The notes beneath the pieces were generated by a model. The model did not search any database. It saw nothing but the letters and a program-made list of their open reading frames with translations, and had not been told where the DNA came from. Position numbers and translations under genes: made by a program. This document shows positions 27,179 through 39,578 of a stretch of DNA of 64,000 bases, one piece after another; the stretch's first letter is position 1; every line of letters begins with the position of its first letter. The stretch comes from Epinephelus fuscoguttatus (lineage: Eukaryota > Chordata > Actinopteri > Perciformes > Serranidae): NCBI RefSeq assembly GCF_011397635.1, contig NC_064769.1, positions 17,749,207-17,813,206 on the forward strand, read 5' to 3'.

Positions 27179-28640
27179 ATGCCATATTCTTACAGTTTAA
27201 TATGAAAACAAATCATAAGCTGCATCTGCTTGCTGTGACCTATCAATTACATTTTTGTTAGTTTGGTACTTTGAGCTAAATGATAATAAGATACCCTTTT
27301 CCCATGTCTTTCAGTATTTCCTTATTTTTAATGTAACTGAATACTATGTTTACCTGACATTGGCTTTCTGGGTTTTAGTTTTTTTTTTTTCTTTCAAACA
27401 CATAGAGACAGGAATTACTGAAAAGAACTGTTTTTATATTACAGTAGCATGTTTAATGTTAAGACCTTTAATGAATTTTGATGTGTTTTTTAAAGTTTGA
27501 AAAAAAGAAAAGAGATGGGAGGACAGCCTACAAGCCATCGAGATGTAGAGGCAGAGACAGACGAGAGAAGTTTGGAAGTTTGCACGTAGAAGAGAGCTGA
27601 GGAGGACAAACATGGCAGACGATGAATGTGTCAGAGCCTGAGCTGCTTGGTTGGGAGAAATAAAAAAAAAAAGGAAATCACTTTGGCTATCTAGTGCTAC
27701 ATCCCCTGTATGTCTTTTTACAGTGGATTCTTTGCATGGCTCATGTTTTCAGCTCCACAGTATTTATCCTCTGAAGAGATTTCTGTTTGAAACCTGGAGA
27801 TTAAATGTTAGCACAGATGTTAAAACCCATTTTGTCCTCGTTAAGTGTCTCTTTTAACCAGGATCAGCCTGGAGGCGGTTGGCTTTAGGACTAAAACTGT
27901 AAAAACACTCAGCCATCCACAAAGTTTACAAGAGAAATATTTAGTTAGTGGGTGGCGGTAGAATAAAAAAACATTGTAGTTTTATAACGGATCTGTATGG
28001 TACTGCTGGGATGTCTGCACATAACATATTGTTAATGTCTTTCCCACTTGTTTGTATGTTTCTTGCTGCTCAAACTACATTATGTGTGAGTGAAACTCTT
28101 TTCCTTCAGCTTTCTATCGAGAGTACTCAAATTCAGATAAAATGTAAAATAATAAATATGACCAAACAATGTCGACTGCAGTGCGGTGGTTTGTTGCAAC
28201 GTATGTTTAGCAGGGTCTGGATTTCTGTCACAACTTCACATACTTCGAAGGTGCGTGGAGAAGGGAGGGAAGTGTAAAGAGGTCAAAACTCCAACAATTA
28301 AGTGGTTCTTTATGCTACAAATGTTGCTGGAGCTGTGACCTCTTTTGCTATTTGTTTTTCTCAGTATCTGTACAAAGCTGTCATACACATACACAAGAAC
28401 ACATAAAGCTGGGGTGGAAATCTGGAGAATCTGAAAACACACCCTTCTCCTGCAGCTCTCCCCTCTCTTCCCCAAGCCCCTCCCACCATACAAGCATGGT
28501 ACGTGTTTCATACAGTAACCCAGTATTTCATGTACATTGATTTGTTAAATCTCATGTCATTGTACAGTTCATTTGTACAGTTCATCCGCTCCACCCGTTT
28601 CCCATTTATCAGACCACAAATAAGACAAGATTAGCTAGGT

Positions 28641-28979
28641 CAGTGGTTCCCAACTGGTCCAGCCACAGGATCCAGTTTTCTCCTTAGACATTAGTTCGAG
28701 GTCCACACCGTTTAATATATTTAGCACCATACTTGCATTTAGCTGTGTCATCAAGCTAGTTTGCTGTCTGTCAAGTAGCTGTCCATTAGTCACTGAGTCT
28801 ACAGGAAGAAACAGCACTTCAAAAGAAAAGCTCTGTGCCAGAAATTCACTATACTGCAAAATAAAGTGTGTTTTTTACAAACTTGACACATTCGTGAATC
28901 ACCCTCAGTCCATTCAGAATGGATGCATGACCCACTTTTAGGCCCCAACCCACCAGTTGGGAACCCCTGAGCTAGAAAG
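28641..28979. mobile_element. Non-autonomous hAT element, 339 bp
   Basis: The ends are CAGTGGTTCCCAACTGGT (left) and ACCAGTTGGGAACCCCTG (right), inverted repeats differing at one base and typical of hAT elements. An imperfect 8 bp target duplication flanks it (AGCTAGGT left, AGCTAGAA right). There is no transposase. It lies between sapcd2 and the GPCR gene. Confidence 0.85.
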
Positions 28980-28987
28980 TGCACCCA

Positions 28988-31130
28988 TAGGTCCCTCCAC
29001 CTTGCTTCCCGCCACTCTAGACTGCTACCCTGGGAGGAGAACAGCCCAAACCTAGTTCTTGGTGTCGCAGCAGGCTGGTAGCCATCAGCAGCACTGGGTC
29101 TAACCTGTGTAACAGCAGCAACAGAAAGTTTGTAGATTCGGCGGAGATTATGGGCTGTCTGGGATTTGCGCTGGCTGGTTTCGGGTTGCTGTGGCCGGTG
29201 ACTGGTGGTCAGTCTCTGGAGCTGCTGCTCGCTCTCCTCCCAGTGAGCTGGTCTGTAGCAGCAGAAAGTGAGGTGAAGGACACACTGTGATTCAAGGCTC
29301 TTGCTAAGGTTAGCTACATAAACATAAACTTGAAACCGCAGCCACGAGACTTAAGCTTGGTTAGCAGAGGGCTAAACTATTAGTAACATTTTCTCTCTAT
29401 CTCTGAAACACCTTGCTAATATTGACATGTTGTATATCATTTATTGTCAGATTTTCTTTTTGCCTTGCTTTTTGATAAGTCAGTCTTCCTTTTTTTGGGC
29501 TGCTTTGCAATGTAGACAGTTGTTGGCAATGCTAAAATAGCAATTTCCTCTGTGAGATTGTCTGCCATTAAATCAGGCTTTCACCGAATGGACATGCACG
29601 TGCATCTGCATTTGTAGAACAGCCAATAGGAACATTAGAAAAGCTTATTATGGTTTTTTTAATAAGGTTTTGTACAGATGTTAGGGTAAAAGACAAATCT
29701 GTTTCTATCAAAAGGTCCCTCTGTTCTCAACATTAAACTCCTTAACTTAGCAACTCTAACCATTAAGTGGTGTTACTTCTTGTCTGCTTTCTTATTTTGA
29801 TAAGCATGAACGGTCATGTGAAGTGTTTGCCATTTTATACACAGTGTCTAAAGAGCTGTTTAAAAGAAAAAGAATCTCAACTCTCCGTAAATAAAGGATC
29901 TTGGTATTTCAAGGACGGTCTGATCTGCTTAGTTCTGTTATGATTTTCCTGTCTTGAATTATTAAGGATATGTCCCTAGATAGTGAGACTGATCTGATGT
30001 AATTCATGCACCACATTTCCACTTCACCCTCAGATGTGATTAGCTCTGCTTGGTTTTAATGAGGAGTATAATTGTAAACCTGCACAGTGGGTGCAGTGAA
30101 TCATGGAGGGGTACAGCTGAAAACTCAAGAAACTACATAATCACAAATGACATCTTCATTTATCCTACAACTTTAATAATTTTTTCCTAAAAAATCTGCA
30201 TGTTTGTTCCCAGTTTTTTCATCACAGCGCTGACCTATCTAAATTCCCCCCTCTGCTCAAAAATGAGTTTTATTTGTTGTTAGGTCACGTGGATGTTTGA
30301 GCTTCACTGTGCAGAATGTGACATGAGAAGGCTGATTTCACATCCATTGGCTAAACAGGAAGAGTTTGTTTTAAACACGACTTTAAAGACGTGCACATTT
30401 GAGATTTTGATGATTTTGTGATATTGCAGCTTGTAAACTAATAGACAACTTAACACAAATATGATGTGGAAACATAAAACCCTCACTGACATTATACATT
30501 TTTAAACCCCTGAAAACTTAGTTTCAAATTTGAAATGTATTTCTTTAAAACATCATCTTACTCATATTATAGTTAGTCTGTGTCTTTTTCAAATTCCCTT
30601 CTCAAAATGTATGATTTCTCAATCTTACTGAAACATCTGTATTCTCTGTTATCAATTGAGTAACTTCTGTTTTATAGTTTAGACATCATAGCTTACTCTG
30701 AATTATTGTTTCATGAATTTGCTGTGTTGGTCAACGTTATACTTCCTTTGTTCCCACGGCCAGAAGTGTTTCCTGTTATCTTGTCTGATGTTTTGTGGTT
30801 GTTAAGTGCAATATTATTATTAAAAGTGCTATGCAGCATATTTACACAGGAACAGTATCAATAGCCTGTGGCATTTATAGTCTTCAATATAACAGGGCAA
30901 AATAGTTTATGACTGTACAATCATTTTATCATGTCGCTACACATCTTGTATGTCGGTCTATCAGAGATTTAAAATGAGGTTTGACTAAATCTCACAGAAT
31001 AGCTGCTAAAAGACTGAATTAGTCTTTAATCTGGATCTGTGTATAGCTGAGTGGAGCTCTAGATAGATTCCAACGTCAAGAAACTCCAGTGACCTCTGAC
31101 ATGAGCCTGTTTGGACAAAAGCAGCTGTGT
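28988..31130. other. Intergenic, no gene supported
   Basis: Only short chance frames are present. GC-richer sequence at about 29060-29280 could be an old repeat but was not assigned. Confidence 0.4.
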
Positions 31131-31135
31131 GCTGT

Positions 31136-31138
<3 letters not shown>

Positions 31139-31182
<44 letters not shown>
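31139..31182. repeat. (GT)n microsatellite
   Basis: 22 uninterrupted GT units. Confidence 0.95.
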
Positions 31183-31184
<2 letters not shown>

Positions 31185-31435
31185 CTACTCTGATGCAGAA
31201 TTTGACAAACCTGTGAGAATCCTCTACCTTATAGGAGGGGAGACACATCTCCTGTGAACCTGACACCAATGCAAACAAGTTCAGAGATGGACACACAAAG
31301 GTAAACGAACCCTGGTCGAGTTTCATCAATCATCTCGTCAAGCTGTTCAAACAATAGAGTGTAATATACTGACCATGTTCACACTGATTAGTGTTGTTAT
31401 TGCCACACAGCCGACTTCTATATCACTAAGTAGAT

Positions 31436-31540
31436 TAACTCAAGTATTGTACTTAAGTACAGTTTTGAAGTACTTTACTCAAGTATATCATTTTCTGTTC
31501 CTTTACATTTCTACTCTACTACATTAATTTCCTGAGTTTA
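31436..31540. repeat. AGTACTTTACTCAAGTA-type interspersed repeat fragment
   Basis: AACTCAAGTATTGTACTTAAG and AAGTACTTTACTCAAGTAT are part of a repeat widely seen in teleosts. The fragment is short and truncated. Confidence 0.45.
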
Positions 31541-31902
31541 GTTAGCTAACTGATTAACGCAAAATATAATCAACAATTTAGGTATCTTTATATCAATAAG
31601 ACTTTATTGCTCCTAAAAGGAAATTTACAAGCAGTAAATAAAGTAAACTTTATATTTTGATGCTCATTACTTTTATATTTTTATTTAAAGCAGTCACTAG
31701 GTGCTTTTATTTTATGGTGTTTTTGGCGGCCACTGTGGACAAAAGCAGTTGTAAAGATCTTGATCTGGTAAGCTTGTGGATTTGACTTGGAATGGAGTAA
31801 AATAAAAAGCTGCAACTTATTTTAAATGCTGTTTTTCTTTATAAAGCACGGGTGTTTGCAGGATGGATAGCAAAGAGGTAATGGCTCTCTTTGTGGCGTT
31901 CT

Positions 31903-32064
31903 AAGATTATGAGCTGTAGGGGCGTCGCTAGCGTAGTGGATAGTGCCGGCACCCCATGTACACATGTACATGTCCCCACTCTCTGTCTCCCCATTTCACT
32001 CTCTGTCCTGTAAATGAAGGCAAAAAGCCCATAAAAATAATCTTAAAAAAGATTATGAGCTGTA
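31903..32064 (+). mobile_element. tRNA-like SINE with perfect 16 bp target duplication
   Basis: The body (about 31919-32048) starts GGGGCGTCGCTAGCGTAGTGG, a degenerate tRNA-like A-box, and has the words CCCCACTCTCTGTC and GGCAAAAAGCCCATAAAAATAA known from a teleost SINE family. It is flanked by identical 16-base direct repeats, AAGATTATGAGCTGTA, at 31903-31918 and 32049-32064. The B-box part is reduced, so the copy is internally shortened. Confidence 0.85.
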
Positions 32065-32549
32065 ATGTGACAATGATGAAACTGTTTTAGTGAAATTCAC
32101 ACATGTGTTACATGTAAGCCTATGACGAACACACTTGGTTGCTTGCTGGTAATAATATTTTGAACTTCTAGTACTTGCTACTTGTTGAGAAGCTAAAGTT
32201 ATCAACATTCTCCAGTTATGTTATGTCTTTACAACATTAAGTCAACACCCAAGGCTGACCGTGTTTTTGCCCCTGCTCTTTCCTGCCTCAGTATCAGCCT
32301 TTACCACAAAATATAACATCAAAAATAAAATTCATCTCGTCCTGCTTCCTTTTGTCCGGCTAACGTACAACTCCCAAACTTTGCCTGGGAAAGTGTAAAC
32401 GTAAAGGCTCTTTCAGTTTCTTCTGATTTCGCAGGGAATCGGACAAACACAAAGAGTCATTAGATAGAGATAGTTGGTCGCCAGTGGTCTCTTTTGCTTA
32501 TCTAGGTCATATGGAGGCATCCGTATTGAACTGAGACTGTCTCTGAACC

Positions 32550-32672
32550 AGCAGCACTGTGGCACAGTGGTTAGCAGTGTTGCCTTGCAGCAAGACGGTT
32601 CCTTGTTTAAACGTGGGGGGCCCCCCCCCCCCCCCCAACAGGATAACCGGTTACGAAAAATGAATGAATGTT
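32550..32672 (+). mobile_element. Internally deleted SINE of the 25.7 kb family
   Basis: GGCACAGTGGTTAGCAGTGTT (head) and GGATAACCGGTTACG followed by AAAAATGAATGAATG (3' end) are the two ends of the same SINE type seen at 25700. The middle is replaced by a homopolymer of about six G and seventeen C near 32615-32637. Confidence 0.7.
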
Positions 32673-33466
32673 TCTTAACTGATTAAAAACTCCTTGCAGC
32701 TTGTAAACTTTACTTGTAACAGAGAGTATTGTATGTAGAGTCTGACCTGTGGTATTGCTACTTTTACCTTTACTACAAGTTCTGAGTGCTTTTTCCACTA
32801 ATGATTTTTACTGTCTAATTAAATAGGAGTAAAAGGTCAAAGGTCACCTGAGAGGTCATTCAATAACCTTCAAAAACCATGCCATCTGTAGATCGCTGGA
32901 ACAAGCTAACACTCAGAAAACACACTTAAAAACAGTGAGGGTGAATGGTGGTGTCAGCTGATCTGTAGTTCTCAGCAGAGACACACGTCCCTGCTCTGCA
33001 TGTTGGGTGCAGCTCAAACCTGCAGACGGACATTACACCTCAACACATGTCAGGCTCACGTAACATATTACACATTGTTACACTGAATTGAATCAGAAGT
33101 GATTGTCTGGACTGTTGCATCAGTTGTTTACTGACGATTTTCCGTCAGGCACCATCGGTTTGTTGCATCATTGCCAATCAGTGTGAACGGATGATGGCTT
33201 GCCATAACACGTCCTCCACACAACTCTGTATTAGAGTTCACTGCCCCTGCCCCCGCTCTCCAAACTCACTTCCACAGTTTTATATCTCTCATCTTTATCT
33301 TTGTCTCATATTATTTTATTCTTAATTTTAAATGTGCGTGATAAATGTGTGGGGGCCAACAAGACATGGTGGCATCCAGGGGGAGCTCCTCAGCTTCCAC
33401 ACCCTCGTCTCAACGCTGTGATTGGATGATCAGGATCCCTGAAGTGTTGTGTCATCTTCCAAAAGA

Positions 33467-33591
33467 TGTTTCTCATTCATTTTGAGGTGAGGGCTGACTA
33501 TTTGCTCACAGTGGAAGGGACGTACTCAGCAGTCACACAAGGATTAAGTGGAGATTGGGGACACAAGGTGCTGCAGTATCCTGGTGAACAG
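33467..33591 (+). other. Possible 5' non-coding exon upstream of the GPCR
   Basis: A good donor (AACAG then GTGAGT) begins at 33592; another (CAAG then GTAAGA) begins at 33972. The GPCR coding exon has an acceptor ending at 34832, so an upstream untranslated exon is expected. Which donor is used, and where the exon begins, cannot be told. A triplicated GTGACAGA unit lies at about 33899-33922. Confidence 0.25.
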
Positions 33592-34872
33592 GTGAGTGTC
33601 ATTTTGAGTTCTTCAGTCGTGTTGCGGTGTCTTCTACTATGGCAATACTCTGCAGACTTTATTAGATAATCTGTTCTGCAGGAGACGAGGCCCTCTTATA
33701 GTCAGTTTGCACATTTACATGTCGCCCATTGATAAAGAGATACTGGAACAATCTGCCTGTTGACATGGTGGAAACATATTGGAAGATATGCAAATAAATC
33801 TGCAAGGCCTTTCATAAAGCTACACTCGACGTAATGCCATATCATGCAGACCTACCTTAATTATGTGGAGAGGAAATGGGTTGAGGAGACTGCAGAGTGT
33901 GACAGAGTGACAGAGTGACAGAGCTGGTTGAGGGCAGAGGAGTTCACTAGACGATTAAGCAGCAGTTCAAGGTAAGAGGCTTCACTTACAGCACAAAACT
34001 CCACTGGAAAAAAAAAAAAAATTTACATATGTGTGTGGTGGCTTGAGAGTTAGAAAGCCATTTTTTCTTGAATATTAGCACTTTAGTTCCAGCAGAAAAT
34101 AAAGCAGACTGATATATGGTTTGATACCACTGTACTATGTTTGCTTTTTCTCTTTTTTATCCAGTGCATTAGCTGCTAAAATGTGTATTTATCTTTATGA
34201 TTTTTTCTAAGTGAGCATGCCTTAGATTCATTTTTTATTGTTTTACTACGGTTAGACAGTGTCATTATTATGCTTTGCTTGACGAGTGAGGAAATCTATC
34301 TTGATAGATGTTGTTTGGGGGAAGTATATTTCTGAGAGCAACAGTGGGATTCCCGATAAAACTAAGTTTACTAAACTAAGCCACAGTCCACTTCCACTTA
34401 AGTTCTGGCATTTGAATTTCCCCTGTGTAACTGCAATGAATCTCATAAAGGGTCCAAAGAGTTAATTTGTGGTGCAATACATCTGTATTAACAGTTAATG
34501 TGACAATACTCAGTAACAGGTGCGGTGCTTTTAAATGGAATTTCACCTAAACCTGGAGTGGGTGATGTGCAAGAGCTGTGGCATAAATAAAGAGCCAAGT
34601 TTAGGAAGTGTGTCACATGGCACCTCCTTTGAAGCATTTCAAAAAACACATCAGTCACATTGTTGTAATGTGCAGCGAACAACTGCACCAGTACAACCTT
34701 ACACAACCATATTTACATCTTTGATACTGGATGATTATTGATCCTTATCTCATAGCTAACTAACTCTGTTTCATTATCCCTGTCACAACTGCTACTAACA
34801 ACTGAACCTGCTATGTTCTCTTTATCTGACAGGTCTTTGTTCCTCTGGCTGCTGACCTCTGACCTCGCCGAC

Positions 34873-35748
34873 ATGGAGGTTTTATACCTCAACTCCTCAA
34901 TGCTCTTCGTCTCCCACAGACCCATCAACTACACCATCGGTGACAAGACAGTGTACGAGCGCTGCAAAGACATGCCTGCTGTCATCATTTGGTACTTGTG
35001 CCTGCAGTTCATCAACATGTTCCTCGGCATTCCGGCCAACCTCATGGTGCTGTGGCTCATCCACAAGAACAAGGGGGACTCCTCCACCTCAGATATCTTC
35101 ATCCTCCATCTGGCGATTCTGGACGTACTCTTCTGTCTCATCCCTCCCCTTGAGCTCGCCAACATAGTGTTCCTCACCACCAGCAGCACCTGGTACGTGC
35201 TCCGCTTCTTCTACGGCATCAAAGACTCCTCACCTCTCTTCCTCTCCTGCATCTGCCTGGACCGCTACATGGCTGTCGTCCACCCCATCACCTTCACTGA
35301 GCTCAAGGACCGTCAGCACAGAACAATCCTGGCCATCGTGGTCTGGCTGATCACTCTGGCCTATGCTGCTGCTAAATGTGTTGGCAACATTGTCAACTTC
35401 GAAAAGGTCTTCACGGGGATGATTCTGGCAGCGTTTATCTTCATGGTGTACTGCAACATAGCGATCCTCTGGGTGCTGAGGCAGTCTGGGCCCGGCAGAG
35501 ATGAAATGCATCCTGTGAAGAAGAGAGCCTTTAAGATGGTCCTCATCATCCTGGCCATTATTGTGTTCAACTACTTCCCACCTGTCGCGCTCTTCCCCTT
35601 CCAGCATTACTTCTCTCCTGATGTGTTCCGTTGCTACATTCACTACGTCGCATTCGGCTTGATGGACTTCAGTAGCAGCATTCAGCCGATGCTCTATCTG
35701 TCCAAGGAAAAGATCAACTGCTGTCAGAGCTGCACGATGCAAAACTAA
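34873..35748 (+). CDS. Atypical class A (rhodopsin-like) G-protein-coupled receptor
   Basis: One coding exon of 291 codons. The acceptor at 34831-34832 sits 40 bp before ATG 34873, which has a good start context (GACATGG); an upstream in-frame ATG at 34813 lies in the intron. Seven hydrophobic segments are visible at about 36-63, 73-98, 107-130, 151-170, 180-203, 220-243 and 256-277. N56 (ANLMVLW), D84 (LAILD), DRY at 130-132 and W158 fit the class A core. N7 and N19 are N-glycosylation sites. The third helix lacks the usual disulfide cysteine, the fifth lacks its proline, the sixth has FNYFPP instead of FxxCWxP, and the seventh has QPMLY instead of NPxxY. P2Y-like delta-group receptors are the nearest general match, but I do not recognise the exact receptor or its ligand. 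Confidence 0.85.
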   Translation: MEVLYLNSSMLFVSHRPINYTIGDKTVYERCKDMPAVIIWYLCLQFINMFLGIPANLMVLWLIHKNKGDSSTSDIFILHLAILDVLFCLIPPLELANIVFLTTSSTWYVLRFFYGIKDSSPLFLSCICLDRYMAVVHPITFTELKDRQHRTILAIVVWLITLAYAAAKCVGNIVNFEKVFTGMILAAFIFMVYCNIAILWVLRQSGPGRDEMHPVKKRAFKMVLIILAIIVFNYFPPVALFPFQHYFSPDVFRCYIHYVAFGLMDFSSSIQPMLYLSKEKINCCQSCTMQN

Positions 35749-38450
35749 TAAGGATACATGTTTGCTTTCATGTTAATGTACTGTTGTTGTATGATATAGG
35801 AAAATATTAAGTTCTTCTTTTTGTTTGATCTGATTTTGAAAATGCCGATTGTTGAGAAGATGTGTTGTGCAGTGGTTCCAGTTCAGGCGCCAGAAGAAAA
35901 TGTCAGCATATTAAATGTTTCTGCAAACCACATACACCTTACATTCGCTCGTCTCTTAGGTATCATGTCAACGTTTCTAAAGTGCAATAGTAAGGAGCTA
36001 ATTTCGTCACCCAGAGGTGGAGGGTATGATGAACGGCGTGTCACCTAGGCGAGATGGCTGCCAAACTGCAGACCAGTGAGCCCAATATTGGAGACCAACC
36101 AACAACAGAACCAGTTGTTTTTAATGAGGTATTGCTGTGTTTCCAGCAGCTTTTTAGCTCCCAAACATGAGTGTTTTTCTAAGCAACCCATTGCTCTTTC
36201 ACTAGCAGGGACAGTGCCATGAAAATGGGTTGCTTTGTACCAAAACATTGCTGCCTTTCCAGCGCAGTCTGAGCCCCCAAAAGTGAATTTATCAAGCCAA
36301 AACATGTTTCCTACCCATAACCAAATCTTTTTTTTTAGCCTAAACCTAAGCACACGTTCACCACAGCGTTGTTGAAATATAAAGTTGCAGCATATCCGCT
36401 ATAAAATGTACAAATGTAAGGTTTCCATGGTTTTCAGAAATGTACAATGTCAACATTTTCTTGGCTGTTGGGTTGGTGGTTCCCAAATGCCGATCTGGGT
36501 CCCCAAACACTGACTTTAAATATTAAGATTTGTGCCTGCTCTGATGCTGATAAAATATGCACAAAATGAATTAATAGTATATTGTTTAGATGTATAGATT
36601 TCTTACAAAGTCTCTCTGCCAGGGAACTTTTAAGCATGTGTTACATTTTTTGATAAAAGGTCAAAAAAAAAAATCCTCTGTTACCTCAGGTGGTGATACA
36701 AGTGAGATACAAGAGCTGAAACAATTAATCATTTGATGCAAAAAAGAGTAAATGTCAACTTTTTAATAACTGTCATTAATGATCAAAATATTTTTAAGGC
36801 GTACAATGCAAAAAAAAGAAAAAATAACCTTCTTTTTCTTGTCTTTATGGTGAATTAATTCTTGACTTTTGTTTACATAGACAATAATTTTGAAGACATT
36901 ACCTGGAGCACTGAGGAACTGCAATGGTCATTTTTCACAACTTTATTTTTCATTTTCCACACTCAACAATTAATTGATTAATTTAAAAAATAATCAACTC
37001 AATTGCTAATAAAAATAATCGTTGTAGCTCTAAGAAATACCGATCCTCAAGCACTTACACTCTCAATCAATTAGTGATACATCTGTTTCATACTGCTGTG
37101 GAGACAGCTGTCACATGTAGCATCCTCGGCCATCAAAGCATCTTTCTAGTATAATAATGTATGTTATAATGTATTCTACATTGAGTTGCCTTAACTTCAG
37201 CTTTATGAACAGGCAGGACACCTCTCCACCATCTATCCATGGCAAGAAACTAAATCTTTGTGCCTTTTTGTGTCAAGGAACAATCACTGGGGCCCACTGC
37301 ATCATGCAGGCACTTATCCATATAAACTGTTGTATTGGCTTTTCTGGTTGCGCTAAATGTGAAAAAAGAATGTATTTTAATAAATTTGTACTCTTGTGAA
37401 GATGTTCTTTTTTTTGCACATTGCTTTTCATTTCAAATAAATATTCCTATAAAGTATAAATAAGACATACAAACATCTCTTGGTTAATGTTTCTCTTTAA
37501 TTTAGACACAAATCACACAAAAGTAAGTCACATTAAACTCCTAGTAGCAAACACTCAGTTTAATATACATTGCTGTGCAGGTATATCAACCAGTTGCCAC
37601 AACAAACGGTAGCCCTATCATCATAAACATGACGTCTCACCCCTGTGTGTCAGTTTCAGACGTGTTTCCTGGCAGCACAGTGAGGAACCTAAAACACATC
37701 CTCTAAAAGCTCGACATTCTTTGAAATCAGCATGGCTTACAAAACAATTATTAATTTACTATTAAAAGCAGGTCGATCAGTACTGAATATCTGCAGTAAC
37801 GTTATTACACAAATACATTCGTGTCAGTTCGATGGATCAGACTGCTGACTGTAGAGTTAAAGCTATATACAGCAATATATTAATGATCTTCACCTTAAGT
37901 CACTGTTGCAGCACACATTTCTAACCCTCGGGCTACTACAAAGTGAATACATGTGCAAGAAGCATCTTCAGTCTAAAACAATTATATTGTTATAGTTTAC
38001 TGACCCCTGTGGGGGAAACTTATTTTCTCCACAGGGAGGTCAAAGGTCAGGACCAGCTGCAAGACAGAAACCTGGACCAGGGATTCAGTGACTTGCTTCA
38101 GCAGGGTGGTAGAAACCACTAGCACCTCCTGTCACTCCGACAGACACTGCATTCAGTATTTCTTTTACTTTAAAGCATTTTAAAAACACACTACCAACAT
38201 TTTGGTAACAAACAGCATGTTTAAAAGAACATCTGTTCTTTTAGGGTCCCGTTTTCTGTCTCTTTACACCATGTTGAGACGACTACAAGAATCAATGAAA
38301 ATAAAAGTCATTAATTGTAAGGAACTGCTAAATATTTGGACCTATATCACAGCAAAGATTAGACAACAGTGTATTGCACTGTACCACAAACATCACATAC
38401 AGTTTGGAGCATGAGAGCTCATCCTTGACCTCAGGAACAGCAGTTAGACA
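35749..38450. other. GPCR 3' flank and spacer
   Basis: No further exon is supported. Candidate plus-strand polyadenylation hexamers AATAAA lie at about 37377 and 37436; either would give a long 3' UTR. AT-rich, low-information sequence fills 36650-37030. Confidence 0.4.
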
Positions 38451-38451
38451 A

Positions 38452-39265
38452 AAACAATCAATACTTCACTTCTTAAATGAGCATTTGTATATCAATTACT
38501 CACCCCATGTTATGGTGAATTTTCTCACATGCCACCGTGGTGACGGAAAAATATCCTGATGAATCTAACAATTTAACAACAGCAAAACTGTATCAAAACA
38601 TGCATTTACAAACCCATACAACTCGTGCAGTATAATCCCAGCCTCATTTATCCAGTCTTTTGCTCAGTAGTTCGCAAACAGTGCACCATTTCCAGCGGGG
38701 AACTGTGCGGAAAGTGAAACTTAATTGAAGCTCCTTCCAATGCCAGACTCCATTGACAAAAACAGTAATTTTACCTCGCTGAATGCAGGAGCTGCTGGTC
38801 TACCACTGCATCGCTCAGTTAGTTTGTTTGTGTTACTGTGTGACTTTGGTGTTTTTACAGGTTAGTTTGGATTCACCAAAGTCACACAATTACAGGAACA
38901 AACTATCTGATCGAGGCAGTGGAGGACCAGAAGACCTGGTATTCAGTGAGGTAAAATTACTGTTTTTGTCAATGGGGTCTGGCATTGAAGAGAGCATCAG
39001 TAAGATGCACTTTCTGTTCAGTTCCCTGTTGGAAAGGGCTGTCTGTTTGGGAGGTACTGAGCAAACGACTGGATAAATGGGACTTGAATTATACGGCATG
39101 AGGTGTGTGAGAGTTTGTCATGGATGTTTTGGTCTAGTTTTGCTGTTATTAAACAGCAAAACTAGACCAAAACTAGAATTTTCTCAATTTTTGAATTCTT
39201 CATTCACTTGCGACATGGGAGAAAAACATACAAATGGTCATTTGGGGGTTGAAGTATTTCTTTAA
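38452..39265. mobile_element. Palindromic TTAA-ended DNA transposon, copy A
   Basis: The right end TGAAGTATTTCTTTAA (39250-39265) and the left part ATACTTCACTTCTTAAATG (from about 38461) are inverted partners; the left terminus is worn. The interior repeats the words CATTGACAAAAACAGTAATTTTACC and its inverse at about 38750 and 38940. A second copy of the family lies at 48657-49532 and shares GGAGCTGCTGGTCTAC and AAAATTACTGTTTTTGTCAAT. It lies downstream of the zinc-finger stop and may be part of its 3' UTR. Confidence 0.75.
39127..39172. repeat. Perfect 21 bp hairpin, 4 base loop
   Basis: TTTTGGTCTAGTTTTGCTGTT (39127-39147) is followed by ATTA and then its exact reverse complement (39152-39172). 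It lies inside transposon copy A, off the element's own centre. Confidence 0.95.
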
Positions 39266-39578
39266 CTAAAGCTCCACTTGCTAGCTTTTTCTGGAGCTTT
39301 TCAACCACAGCACACAACCTTAGTGGACTGAAAACAACGCTGCACTAAAACAGCACAGGTGGGTGGATGTTGTTTAAGGTACTGGAGAGACGATGAAAGA
39401 TGATTCAGGAAGTCCAATTTGAGCAACAGTTTGAAGAGTTTGGACACATATTAGACACAAAAATACTGCACAACAGTTTGTAATACCCTGTTGATGTAGG
39501 CTGTGAGATGAGTTTCTATAATAGCTATAACATGAGCTTGATGTACAGCCAATATACTCATTTTTTAAAAATTTGGTT

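Noticed and set aside
35230-35742. 170-residue minus-strand frame
   Set aside because: It is antisense to the GPCR exon and has no membrane or other domain.
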